From Roseomonas sp. (GTDB taxonomy: Bacteria; Pseudomonadota; Alphaproteobacteria; Acetobacterales; Acetobacteraceae): a stretch of DNA of 52,054 nucleotides. The translations under genes and the position numbers were made by a program. The stretch covers positions 1 to 52,054 of the forward strand of contig JADCEV010000080.1 of assembly GCA_020249865.1 (NCBI GenBank), in the 5' to 3' direction. How positions within the stretch are numbered: the stretch's first letter is position 1; each line of letters begins with the position of its first letter. Shown piece by piece: positions 1-8,316 of this stretch. A model generated the notes under the pieces. It was not told the origin of the DNA. It searched no databases and saw only the letters and a list, made by a program, of their open reading frames with translations.

Positions 1-110
1 CGGCGGGAAGCCCTGTAATTCCCCGCTTGCGGTATGCCGCGGATAGGAGAAGGATCAGGAAACGAGGCGCCGCACCAATGCCGCGCCGTGAACGAACGGA
101 GGGTCCAGGA

Positions 111-1448
111 ATGGCCAATCACATCACGCGCCGCCAGGCGTTGGGCGCCACTGCGGCATTGATCGCCGCGCCTGCCATTGTGCGGCAGGCCAATGCGCAA
201 AGCCGCTTTGACTGGAAGCGCTTTGCCGGCGAACGCATTGAAGTCACGCTGCAGACCTCTCCACGCGGGCTATTGCTGCAACGCCAGAACAGGGAATTCG
301 AGGAACTGACTGGCATTCGCTGCGGCATTGAAGTGGTGCCGGAACAGCAGCATCGCCAGAAGATCATTGTCGAATATGCCTCTGGCCGGCCTTCCTTTGA
401 TGTGGCGGAATTGAGCCTGCATGTGAATAAGCGCCAGGTCGGGCGGGCGCGTTGGAATACCGATATTCGCGCGTTGATCGCTGATCAATCCATCACCGCG
501 CCGGATTTTGACTTCGCCGATTTCGGCGCCGGCATGGTGCAATATGCGACGCAATCCGATGGGCGGATGGATTCGCTGCCGGCCTTCGCGGATTACTTCA
601 TCCTTTACTACAACAAGGAATTGCTGGCGGCGAAGAATATCGCCGTGCCAACCACCTGGGATGGCATGTTCGAAGCGGCGCGCGCGCTGACCGAACCTTC
701 CCGCCAGATTTATGGCCATGTCGGGCGCGGCTTGAAGAACGCCAATGTTGTCCTGTGGTCCAGCTATCTGCTCGGCACCGCGCAGCGCGACATGATCAAC
801 GCCAATCGCCAATTGATCACGGATACGGATGACGCGATCTGGGCTGGGGAGATGTACAAGAAATTCCTCCGCGATGTCTCACCACCCGGGTCCATCGGCT
901 TCAATTGGAATGAATGCCAAACCACCTTCATGCAGGGCCGTGCGGCCATGTGGATTGATGGCATTGGCTTCGCGGCACCCTTGGAAGATCGTCAGCGGTC
1001 ACGCGTCGCGGGCAAGGTTGGTTATGCGCTGGTGCCGAAGGGCCGCGGGCCCAATCACCATTGCTGCCTGTTCGGTGCGGGCTATGGCATTCCCGAAGCC
1101 TCACGCAAAAAGGGTGCGGCCTGGCTTTATCTGCAATGGGCGCTGGGCAAGGAAAATCAGCTCCGCTTCCTCACCAGCGGTGCCGGCGTGCCGGCGCGCA
1201 GCAGCCCCTTCAGCAATGAACAGGCAATTGCCGCCAGCACCTTCCCGCGCGAATTCTTCCAAACGCTGAATGAAAGTGCGAAAATCGCCCGCGCCGGCCT
1301 GCCCGAGATTGTGCCAGTAACGCAATTCCGTGACGTGATCGGCACGGCGCTTACCAATACCATCAGCGGTGCGGATGTGGCGACAGAACTGCGTCGCGCC
1401 ACGGCTGAGTTCCGCCCGGTTCTCGAGCAAAGCGAAAGGGAAAGCTGA
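111..1448 (+). CDS. ABC transporter extracellular solute-binding protein (family 1, sugar type)
   Basis: Periplasmic receptor that would deliver a sugar, polyol or sugar-phosphate-like ligand to the two permeases encoded just downstream. About 445 residues, the usual length for this family. The N-terminus (MANHITRRQALG) has a twin arginine and an Ala-rich hydrophobic stretch ending near an ANAQ cleavage site, so export by the Tat route is likely. I chose the ATG at 111 because GGAGGG lies 7 bases upstream and the signal peptide starts there; an in-frame ATG at 27 would add an arginine-rich extension that hides the signal. Family membership is inferred from overall sequence character (for example the TTWDGMFEAARAL and GRAAMWIDG segments) and from the permease neighbours. 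The ligand cannot be told from sequence. Confidence 0.88.
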   Translation: MANHITRRQALGATAALIAAPAIVRQANAQSRFDWKRFAGERIEVTLQTSPRGLLLQRQNREFEELTGIRCGIEVVPEQQHRQKIIVEYASGRPSFDVAELSLHVNKRQVGRARWNTDIRALIADQSITAPDFDFADFGAGMVQYATQSDGRMDSLPAFADYFILYYNKELLAAKNIAVPTTWDGMFEAARALTEPSRQIYGHVGRGLKNANVVLWSSYLLGTAQRDMINANRQLITDTDDAIWAGEMYKKFLRDVSPPGSIGFNWNECQTTFMQGRAAMWIDGIGFAAPLEDRQRSRVAGKVGYALVPKGRGPNHHCCLFGAGYGIPEASRKKGAAWLYLQWALGKENQLRFLTSGAGVPARSSPFSNEQAIAASTFPREFFQTLNESAKIARAGLPEIVPVTQFRDVIGTALTNTISGADVATELRRATAEFRPVLEQSERES

Positions 1449-1463
1449 GGCTTTCACGACTTG

Positions 1464-2375
1464 ATGCAACAGGCTGAAACCATCACCGCGTCCCCCAGCA
1501 AGGGGGCGCGGGTGCGCAATTACGCCCGGCATTATGGCTGGTTCATTGTGCCGGCGGCGGTGGTGGTGCTTGCCGTCATCATCTTTCCCTGGATTTTCAC
1601 GATTTATGTCTCCGCCCATGATTGGCATCTGGGCGGGGAACGGCGCTGGGTGGGGTTCGATAATTACACCAAGCTGTTTTCCGATTCCCGCTTCGGCTGG
1701 GCGATGCTGCGTACGCTATTCTACACGGTGCTGGCGGTGATCTTCCCGATGCTGCTCGGCCTTCTGGCGGCATTGGCCTTCAATCGCAAATTCCCGCTGC
1801 GCGGCCTGGCGCGGACCATTTTTATCCTGCCCATGATGGCGACCCCGGTGGCGGTGGCGCTGGTTTGGACCATGACCTTCCACCCGCAGCTTGGCGTGCT
1901 GAACTGGCTTTTGGGCCAGGTGGGTCTGCCGCCCAGCATGTGGATTTATAGTGCCAATACGGTGATCCCGACTTTGGTGATGATCGAGGTCTGGCATTGG
2001 ACGCCTTTGGTGATGCTTCTGATCCTGGGCGGCCTCGCTTCCCTGCCGGTTGATCCTTATGAGGCCGCGAAGATTGATGGCGCCAATGGCTGGCAAGCCT
2101 TTCGCCACATTACGCTGCCCCTGCTGATGCCCTTCATCGTGGTGGCGCTGATCATTCGCTGCATTGATGCGCTGAAGGCTTTTGATACGATCTATGTCAT
2201 CACCCAGGGCGGGCCGGGCTCAGCGAGCGAGACGATCAATATCTTCCTCTATCTGCAAGCCTTTGCCTTCTACAATGTCGGCTATGCCTCGGCCGTAGTG
2301 GTGGTGTTTTTCGTGATCATCCTGGCGCTGGCTGCGCTGCTGTTATGGACGCGTCAGCGGGTGAAAATGACATGA
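1464..2375 (+). CDS. ABC sugar transporter permease, MalF/UgpA type
   Basis: First inner-membrane channel subunit of the importer. It has about six hydrophobic segments; the first follows a short cytoplasmic tail (YGWFIVPAAVVVLAVIIFPW). The EAA loop that docks on the ATPase is clear near residue 200: EAAKIDGANGWQAF followed by a hydrophobic stretch. The start is ambiguous between TTG at 1461 and the adjacent ATG at 1464; ATG is preferred. Only 15 bases separate it from the receptor gene, and it overlaps the next permease by ATGA, so the three genes form one operon. No nucleotide-binding subunit is encoded in the window, so a shared ATPase must come from elsewhere. Confidence 0.92.
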   Translation: MQQAETITASPSKGARVRNYARHYGWFIVPAAVVVLAVIIFPWIFTIYVSAHDWHLGGERRWVGFDNYTKLFSDSRFGWAMLRTLFYTVLAVIFPMLLGLLAALAFNRKFPLRGLARTIFILPMMATPVAVALVWTMTFHPQLGVLNWLLGQVGLPPSMWIYSANTVIPTLVMIEVWHWTPLVMLLILGGLASLPVDPYEAAKIDGANGWQAFRHITLPLLMPFIVVALIIRCIDALKAFDTIYVITQGGPGSASETINIFLYLQAFAFYNVGYASAVVVVFFVIILALAALLLWTRQRVKMT

Positions 2376-3229
2376 GCGTAGAAGCAAAGCGTAGCCCCGC
2401 GCAGTATCGGCTGCGCCGGCTGATCGGCAATATCGGCTTTGGCTTTTCGGTGCTGGTGCTGGTTTCGCCGGCCATCCTGTTCTTTCTGTGGATGCTGTCG
2501 CTGTCCTTCAAGAATGAGCTGGACAATACCGATTGGCCGCCGGTCTTCATTCCGCAATCGCCAACCTTGGACAATTACCGCGAAGTTTTTGCGCGCAATG
2601 ATTTCCTGCGCTTTGCCTGGAATTCCGTGGTGGTGTCCTTCGGTGCCACCGGCATTGCGCTGCTGATTGGCGTGCCGGCGGGTTATGGCATTGCGAAGAT
2701 GCACGCCATGCGCGCTGCCGCCTTGATCCTGATTGCGCGCATCACGCCTGGCCTTTCCTATCTGATCCCGTTGTTCCTGCTGTTCCAATGGCTTGGCATG
2801 ACCGGCACGCTGACGCCGATTGTCATCACGCATTTGGTGATCACGGTGCCTATCGTGGTCTGGGTGATGATTTCCTTCTTTGAAGGCCTGCCGCCGGAAT
2901 TGGAGGAAGCGGCGCTTGTGGATGGTGCCACGATCTGGCAGGCATTTCGTTATGTGGCCATGCCACTCGCGCGACCTGGGATCACCGTTGCCACGATCCT
3001 GTCCTTCATTTTTTCCTGGAATAATTTCATCTTTGCCATGGTGCTGGCGGGGCGCGAAACCCGTACGCTGCCCGTTGCGGTGAACAACATGTTGACCTTT
3101 GAGCAGATCGCCTGGGGGCCGCTTTCGGCGGCGGCGCTTTTGGTGACAGCGCCGGTGCTGATCCTGACGCTGGTGGCGCAAAAGCAGATTGTGGCCGGGC
3201 TGACCGCGGGTGGCGTGAAGGGGGCGTAG
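2372..3229 (+). CDS. ABC sugar transporter permease, MalG/UgpE type
   Basis: Second channel subunit of the same importer, about 285 residues. Six membrane segments are visible. The EAA loop lies near residues 179-195 (EEAALVDGATIWQAF). The ATG at 2372 overlaps the stop of the preceding permease in the arrangement ATGA, which indicates translational coupling; the in-frame ATG at 2345 lies inside the upstream gene and is unlikely. The C-terminus ends with QKQIVAGLTAGGVKG, which is typical of MalG-class permeases. The gene ends 7 bases before the end of the converging gene at 3237, and no terminator hairpin is visible between them. Confidence 0.92.
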   Translation: MSVEAKRSPAQYRLRRLIGNIGFGFSVLVLVSPAILFFLWMLSLSFKNELDNTDWPPVFIPQSPTLDNYREVFARNDFLRFAWNSVVVSFGATGIALLIGVPAGYGIAKMHAMRAAALILIARITPGLSYLIPLFLLFQWLGMTGTLTPIVITHLVITVPIVVWVMISFFEGLPPELEEAALVDGATIWQAFRYVAMPLARPGITVATILSFIFSWNNFIFAMVLAGRETRTLPVAVNNMLTFEQIAWGPLSAAALLVTAPVLILTLVAQKQIVAGLTAGGVKGA

Positions 3230-3236
3230 CCTTCCC

Positions 3237-3785
3237 TTATTCCGCCGCCACCTGGCTATGCGCCGCCGCATCAATCCTAAGCGCACCCGTAAAGCGGTTG
3301 AAGAAGCCGCAGAGCGTGAGGCGCAAGGTCAATTCCACAATCTGCGCTTCTGAAAAATGCTCCCGCAGCGCGCGGAACAGGCGTTCGGGCACGCGATGGC
3401 TGTTTTCCCAGGCAGCCGTGGAATATTCCGCCACCAGCCGATCAATCGGTGTCAGCGATGGATGATCAATTCGCCCTGGCAAGCCTTCCAAAGCCTCGGT
3501 CGGGATGCCTTCCACGGCCAGGAACGGCCCGTGATGATCCACGCAGTAATCACAGGCATTGAGCTTTGAGACCACCACAATCGCCAATTCCAGATAGCGC
3601 CGCGGCAGCGTGCCCGCCGCGCGCAATTCCATCAGCATCGGCATCAAATGGCGCAGCGCCGCCGGCACATGGGCGAAGACCGCCAATTGCTCCTCAAACG
3701 GGCCATAGCCGGTGACATAGCGATGCCAGATGTCGCGAAGTTCCGGCGTCAATTCCTCGGGCGAGACTTCACGCACACGGGCCAT
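3237..3785 (-). CDS. carboxymuconolactone decarboxylase / AhpD-like family protein
   Basis: Small cytoplasmic protein of 182 residues from the CMD/AhpD fold family. The redox motif is intact: CDYC at residues 78-81 followed by DHH, the arrangement found in alkylhydroperoxidase-like members, so a peroxidase or thiol redox role is more likely than decarboxylation. The start at 3785 is chosen because the reverse strand has GGAAAGGAAA a few bases upstream; the longer open frame reaching 3986 would run into the divergent gene. It is divergent from the amidohydrolase at 3904 with 118 bases between them, so both promoters should lie there. Whether it works with the amidohydrolase or the ABC importer is inference only. 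Confidence 0.85.
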   Translation of the reverse strand: MARVREVSPEELTPELRDIWHRYVTGYGPFEEQLAVFAHVPAALRHLMPMLMELRAAGTLPRRYLELAIVVVSKLNACDYCVDHHGPFLAVEGIPTEALEGLPGRIDHPSLTPIDRLVAEYSTAAWENSHRVPERLFRALREHFSEAQIVELTLRLTLCGFFNRFTGALRIDAAAHSQVAAE

Positions 3786-3903
3786 GGCGGTTTCCTTTCC
3801 TGAAGGCGTCAAGCTTGCGCTGACTGTCCCGCCCCGTCCACCCCTGGACTTGCCTGGGGCGACGGGCAAAACTCCCGCCCGATAAACTTGGGAGCCTAAA
3901 GCG

Positions 3904-5322
3904 ATGCGCAATACAGAAGAAATCTGGCGGCTGGTGGATGCCAAGGCGCCTGAGGCGATTGAACTCAGCGACCGCGTCTGGGGCATGCCGGAACTCTGCT
4001 ACGCCGAACACCGTTCCTGCGCCGAACATACCGCCATGCTGGAAGCCCATGGCTTTCGCGTGACAAAGAACGTGGCGGGCATCCCAACGGCGGTGATGGG
4101 CGAAGCCGGCGAAGAAGGCCCCATCATTGCGATCCTTGGTGAATATGATGCGCTGCCGGGGCTGTCACAGGAAGCGGGCATCGCGGAACCGCGCCCCTTG
4201 CCTGGCGATGGCAGCGGGCATGGTTGCGGGCATAATCTGCTCGGCGCTGCATCCCTGCTGGCGGCGAGCGCGGTGAAGGATTGGCTCGCGCAAAACGGCA
4301 TCAAGGGGCGCGTGCGCTATTATGGCTGCCCAGCGGAAGAAGGCGGTGCCGCGAAGGGCTTCATGGTGCGCGCCGGCTGCTTTGATGATGTGGATATGGC
4401 GATCTGCTGGCACCCGGCGGCGTTTTCGGCGGTGAATGAGCCCGTGTCACTCGCCAATACGCGCATTGATTTCGCCTTCACGGGGCGGTCTTCCCACGCC
4501 GCCGCCGCGCCGCATTTGGGCCGTAGCGCGCTGGATGCGGTGGAACTCATGAATGTCGGCGTCAATTACATGCGCGAACATATGCCATCCGATGCGCGCA
4601 TTCATTACGCCTATCTGGATGCTGGCGGCATTGCGCCCAATGTGGTGCAGGGCACGGCCAAGGTGCGCTATCTGATCCGCGCGCGGGATCTGGTGGAATT
4701 GAAGTGCTTGGTCGCGCGCGTGCGCAAGATTGCCGATGGCGCAGCGCTGATGACGGAAACCAGTGTCTCCACCAAGGTGGTGAGCGCGGTATCCAACCTT
4801 CTGGGCAATACGCCTTTGGAAAAGGCGATGTATGACAATTTCCAGCGCCTCGGCCCGCCGCAATTCGATGAGGAGGATCGCCGCTTTGCGCGCGAAATCC
4901 AGGCGACGCTGAAGCCCGAAGACATTGTTTCCGCCTTCCGCCGCCATGGTCTGACGCCGGAGATGGATTTGCCGCTTTGTGACAAGATCGTGCCGCTGGA
5001 AAACAAGGGTTTTGGCGGTGTGGGGTCCACCGATGTTGGTGATGTGTCCTGGGCGGTGCCAACCGTGCAGGCGCGCGGTGCGACTTGTGCGGTCGGCACG
5101 CCGGGGCATTCCTGGCAACTCACCGCGCAGGGCAAATCCGGCATTGCGCATAAGGGCCTAGTGCATGTGGCGAAGATCATGGCAGGCACGGCGGTGGATG
5201 CCATCGCCAATCCGGAAATCCTGGCCGCCGCCAAGGCGGACCACCAGAAGCGCATAGCAGCAACCCCCTATGTCTGCCCGCTGCCGCCGGATGTGGAACC
5301 GCCGATCAAGATGTCGGCTTAA
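3904..5322 (+). CDS. M20 family metallo-amidohydrolase (AbgB-like)
   Basis: A zinc-dependent amidase of 472 residues, the size of p-aminobenzoyl-glutamate hydrolase subunit B and related M20D aminoacylases. The metal-binding motif GHGCGHN is at residues 105-111. A second acidic cluster, CPAEEGGAAK, supplies the catalytic and bridging glutamates. The lid/dimer domain follows (FTGRSSHAAAAPHLGRSALDA region), and the C-terminal metal histidine lies in GTPGHSWQ. A signal peptide is absent, so it acts in the cytosol. Its likely job is to hydrolyse an N-acyl or peptide-like amide bond. The neighbouring ABC importer could bring in such a substrate, but importers of this class usually take sugars, so the link is weak. 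Confidence 0.88.
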   Translation: MRNTEEIWRLVDAKAPEAIELSDRVWGMPELCYAEHRSCAEHTAMLEAHGFRVTKNVAGIPTAVMGEAGEEGPIIAILGEYDALPGLSQEAGIAEPRPLPGDGSGHGCGHNLLGAASLLAASAVKDWLAQNGIKGRVRYYGCPAEEGGAAKGFMVRAGCFDDVDMAICWHPAAFSAVNEPVSLANTRIDFAFTGRSSHAAAAPHLGRSALDAVELMNVGVNYMREHMPSDARIHYAYLDAGGIAPNVVQGTAKVRYLIRARDLVELKCLVARVRKIADGAALMTETSVSTKVVSAVSNLLGNTPLEKAMYDNFQRLGPPQFDEEDRRFAREIQATLKPEDIVSAFRRHGLTPEMDLPLCDKIVPLENKGFGGVGSTDVGDVSWAVPTVQARGATCAVGTPGHSWQLTAQGKSGIAHKGLVHVAKIMAGTAVDAIANPEILAAAKADHQKRIAATPYVCPLPPDVEPPIKMSA

Positions 5323-5571
5323 AGCGGCATCGGGGCGAAGCCGCCTTGCTTTCGCCTTGAAGGGCGCCCATATGAGACGGGTCAGCGCGCCATTCCGCGC
5401 GCCGCGCGCCCTGGCGGCTGCGTGATCGGACCCCCGGCTTGGTTTAAGCGCGGCGCGGTTCCGGGTCAGCCAGAACGCTTTTCTCACTAGGACGGTCCCA
5501 ATCCCGCGGGGCTTTCTGCCCCAAGCCGCGCTTGGCCCGGAAGGCTGTGCGCGGCTGATCTAGGATTCATC

Positions 5572-6903
5572 GTGACCGAACAATTCGAGGCTCTGCGCCT
5601 CAACCCGCTCATCCTTCAGGCTTTGAAGGATGAGGGCTACAAATCCCCAACCCCGATCCAGGCCCAGGCCATTCCTGCCGTGCTGGAAGGGCGCGACCTT
5701 TTGGGCATTGCCCAAACCGGTACCGGCAAAACTGCGGCCTTTGCGCTGCCCTTGCTGCATAAGCTTGCCCTGCTGAAGGGCCGCCCGCCGCGCGGCGGCT
5801 GCCGCGTGCTGGTGCTGAGCCCGACGCGTGAATTGGCAACGCAAATCGCCGAAAGCTTCCGCACCTATGGCAAGCATCTCGGCTTTTCCATCGCGACTAT
5901 CTTTGGCGGCGTTGGCTTTGGCGGTCAGCGCCAGGCGCTGGGCCGTGGCATTGATGTGCTGGTGGCAACCCCTGGCCGCTTGCAGGACCATCTGGAACAG
6001 GGCTCTGCGCGCTTGGATCACGTCAGCACGCTGGTCTTGGATGAGGCCGATCAGATGCTGGACAAGGGCTTCCTGCCGGCCATTCGCCGCCTGATCCGTG
6101 CCGTGCCGGCGGAACGCCAGACGCTGTTCTTCAGCGCGACCATGCCCACAGAAATCAACCGCCTGGCAGATGAAATGCTGAAATCGCCCGTGCGCGTGGC
6201 GGTGGCGCCGGTGGCAACCACGGCCGAGAAAGTGGCGCAGCGCGTCATTCACGCCAATCGGCAGGATAAGCGCCGCGTGCTCGCCGAATTGCTGCGTGGC
6301 GAAGGCGTTGGTCGCGCGCTGATTTTCAGCCGCACCAAGCATGGCGCGGATCGCATTGTGAATCAGCTGGACCAGGATGGCATCAGCGCCAATGCGATCC
6401 ATGGCAACAAATCCCAGAATGCGCGTGAAGCGGCCCTGGCAGCCTTTCGCGATGGGCGCGCACCGGTGCTGGTCGCGACCGATATCGCCGCGCGCGGCAT
6501 TGATGTGGATGGCGTGACGCATGTCATCCAGTTTGATTTGCCGGAAGTGCCGGAAACCTATGTGCATCGCATCGGCCGCACCGCGCGCGCCGGCGCGGCG
6601 GGCATTGCGATTGCGCTTTGCTCTGGCGAAGACCGTGACAAGCTGCGCGCGATTGAAAAACTGATCCGCACGCAAATCCCGGCGGAAGATCGCCGCACCG
6701 GCGAAGCCGAGGAAGCGGCGCCCCCCCGTCCGCCACGTCAGCCCCGCCCGCAACGCGCGGCGCCGAAGCCGCGCCAGGCGCAGGAACAGCAGCGCCCGCG
6801 CCGTACTGGCTCGGCGCGGAGCGGTGGTGGCGGAGGCGAAGCGTCGCGCCGCCGCGCTGGCTCCACCCCTGGTTCGGGGCAGTTTGGACGTTTGCCGCGC
6901 TGA
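5572..6903 (+). CDS. rhlE: DEAD-box ATP-dependent RNA helicase, RhlE-like
   Basis: Cytoplasmic RNA helicase of 443 residues starting at GTG. All core motifs are present in order: Q-motif (PTPIQAQAIP, about 26-35), Walker A AQTGTGKT (47-54), PTRELA (84-89), DEAD (157-160), SAT (188-190), and the C-terminal helicase motif HRIGRTARAG near residue 335. After about residue 375 comes a low-complexity tail rich in Pro, Arg and Gly that probably binds RNA non-specifically. This tail and the length fit the RhlE group better than DbpA or CsdA, but the subgroup is not certain. The gene is monocistronic: 249 bases of gene-free DNA precede it and a strong terminator follows. Confidence 0.93.
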   Translation: MTEQFEALRLNPLILQALKDEGYKSPTPIQAQAIPAVLEGRDLLGIAQTGTGKTAAFALPLLHKLALLKGRPPRGGCRVLVLSPTRELATQIAESFRTYGKHLGFSIATIFGGVGFGGQRQALGRGIDVLVATPGRLQDHLEQGSARLDHVSTLVLDEADQMLDKGFLPAIRRLIRAVPAERQTLFFSATMPTEINRLADEMLKSPVRVAVAPVATTAEKVAQRVIHANRQDKRRVLAELLRGEGVGRALIFSRTKHGADRIVNQLDQDGISANAIHGNKSQNAREAALAAFRDGRAPVLVATDIAARGIDVDGVTHVIQFDLPEVPETYVHRIGRTARAGAAGIAIALCSGEDRDKLRAIEKLIRTQIPAEDRRTGEAEEAAPPRPPRQPRPQRAAPKPRQAQEQQRPRRTGSARSGGGGGEASRRRAGSTPGSGQFGRLPR

Positions 6904-6930
6904 TCCGCGCGGCACTTTTGCGCCAACGCA

Positions 6931-6959
6931 AAGCCCGGGCCGATGGTCCGGGCTTTTTT
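6931..6959 (+). terminator. Rho-independent terminator after the DEAD-box helicase gene
   Basis: An 11-pair stem (6931-6941 with 6945-6955, one G-U wobble, AAGCCCGGGCC against GGTCCGGGCTT) with a GAT loop, followed by six T. This is the cleanest intrinsic terminator in the window. It ends only 7 bases before the hemN start codon, so hemN either has its own promoter upstream of or overlapping this element, or is read through. Confidence 0.9.
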
Positions 6960-6966
6960 GTGCGCC

Positions 6967-8316
6967 ATGACCCAAGCCGCCCAAGCGCCGGATTCCGGCC
7001 TGCTCGCCTATGCCAGCGCCAATCTGCCGCGCTACACCAGCTACCCGACCGCGCCGCATTTCACGCCCTTGGATGAAGCCGCCTTGCGTGGCTGGTTGGC
7101 GGAAACCAGCCCTACCGATGCGCTATCGCTTTACGTGCATGTGCCGTTTTGCGCATCGCTTTGCTGGTATTGCGGCTGCCATACTGCGGTGACGCGCTCG
7201 GCCGCGCGCATTGCGCGCTATGGCGCGGCTTTGGCGGAAGAAGCGCGGCTATTGGGCGCGGCGCTGCCCGCGCATGGCGGTGTCGCGGTTTTGCATCTGG
7301 GCGGCGGCACGCCAACCGCGCTGGGGCCAGAGGGTTTGATCGCGCTTGGCGTGGCGCTGCGTCAGCATTTCCCTTTCCAGTCCCGAGCGGAAATCGCCGC
7401 CGAACTTGATCCGCGCACGCTCGATACACGCATGATCGACGCGCTGGCCGGCATGGGCCTGACGCGCGCAAGCCTTGGCGTGCAGGATATCTCGCCCAAG
7501 GTGCAGAGGCTGATCGGGCGCGTGCAGCCGGCGGAACAAGTGGCGGTGGCGGTTCAAAGACTGCGGGCTGCCGGCATTGGCGGGATCAATATGGATCTGA
7601 TTTATGGCCTGCCGGGGCAGGGGGTGGTGGAAGTTGAAGCCTCGGCCCGTTTTGCCGCGGAACATGGCGCGGATCGCGTTGCGGCTTTCGGCTATGCGCA
7701 TGTGCCTTGGATGAAGTCGCACCAAAAAGCGATCAGGCTTGAGGATTTGCCGGATGCAACGCTGCGCATGGCACAAGCTGAAGCGGCAGCGCGCGTGCTG
7801 ACGGATGCGGGTTATGTCGCGATTGGGCTTGACCATTTCGCGCGGCCGGAAGATGCCATGGCGCGCGCGGCGGCATCAGGTCGGCTGCGGCGCAATTTTC
7901 AAGGCTATACCACGGACGAAGCGCCGGTGCTGCTCGGCCTTGGGGCTTCGGCGATTGGTCGTTGTCGCGCCGGTATCTTTCAGAATCATGCGGATGAACG
8001 CGGCTGGCTTGCGACGGTGGAAGCGGGGCGGTTGCCGATTGCGCGCGGGCGTGCCTTCACAGGCGAAGATCTGATCCGCGCAGAGATTATTGAACGCATC
8101 ATGTGCGACCAGGCGGTGGATCTTTCGCTGGTGCCACGAGAGATTTTAGCAACTGCGCTTCCGAAGCTCGCCACGCTGATCGTCGATGATCTGGTGTCGG
8201 AAGCCGCTGGGTGCCTGACGATGACCGCGAAGGGCGCGCGCTTCCTGCGGCATTTGGCAGCGTGTTTCGATGCCTATCTGGCGCCCGCTGCTACGCGCCA
8301 TAGCACCGCAGTCTAA
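6967..8316 (+). CDS. hemN: oxygen-independent coproporphyrinogen III oxidase (radical SAM)
   Basis: Converts coproporphyrinogen III to protoporphyrinogen IX without oxygen in haem (and, if present, bacteriochlorophyll) synthesis. It is 449 residues long. The radical-SAM cluster cysteines C62, C66 and C69, plus C71, fall at the same numbers as in E. coli HemN (FCASLCWYCGCH). The N-terminal segment NLPRYTSYPTAPHF is diagnostic of true HemN rather than the HemW/HutW look-alikes. A GGGTPT-type SAM motif (HLGGGTPTAL) and a C-terminal HemN domain follow. No Shine-Dalgarno sequence precedes the ATG, because the preceding bases are the terminator tail of the helicase gene. The 3' end overlaps the converging gene by 4 bases. 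Confidence 0.95.
   Translation: MTQAAQAPDSGLLAYASANLPRYTSYPTAPHFTPLDEAALRGWLAETSPTDALSLYVHVPFCASLCWYCGCHTAVTRSAARIARYGAALAEEARLLGAALPAHGGVAVLHLGGGTPTALGPEGLIALGVALRQHFPFQSRAEIAAELDPRTLDTRMIDALAGMGLTRASLGVQDISPKVQRLIGRVQPAEQVAVAVQRLRAAGIGGINMDLIYGLPGQGVVEVEASARFAAEHGADRVAAFGYAHVPWMKSHQKAIRLEDLPDATLRMAQAEAAARVLTDAGYVAIGLDHFARPEDAMARAAASGRLRRNFQGYTTDEAPVLLGLGASAIGRCRAGIFQNHADERGWLATVEAGRLPIARGRAFTGEDLIRAEIIERIMCDQAVDLSLVPREILATALPKLATLIVDDLVSEAAGCLTMTAKGARFLRHLAACFDAYLAPAATRHSTAV

Noticed and set aside
5323-5571. Gene-free 249-base stretch before the helicase gene as an RNA gene or terminator
   Set aside because: Only a six-pair GGCGAA/TTCGCC stem without T-run (about 5334-5352) was found; no tRNA cloverleaf, no known leader. 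I see nothing else in it.
5560-7059. Long antisense open frames, such as 5560-7059, 39401-41320, 42164-43468 and 44887-46578 on the minus strand
   Set aside because: They mirror well-supported genes (helicase, rpoC, tuf and neighbours) and are common in GC-rich coding DNA. None shows a ribosome site or a recognisable protein family.
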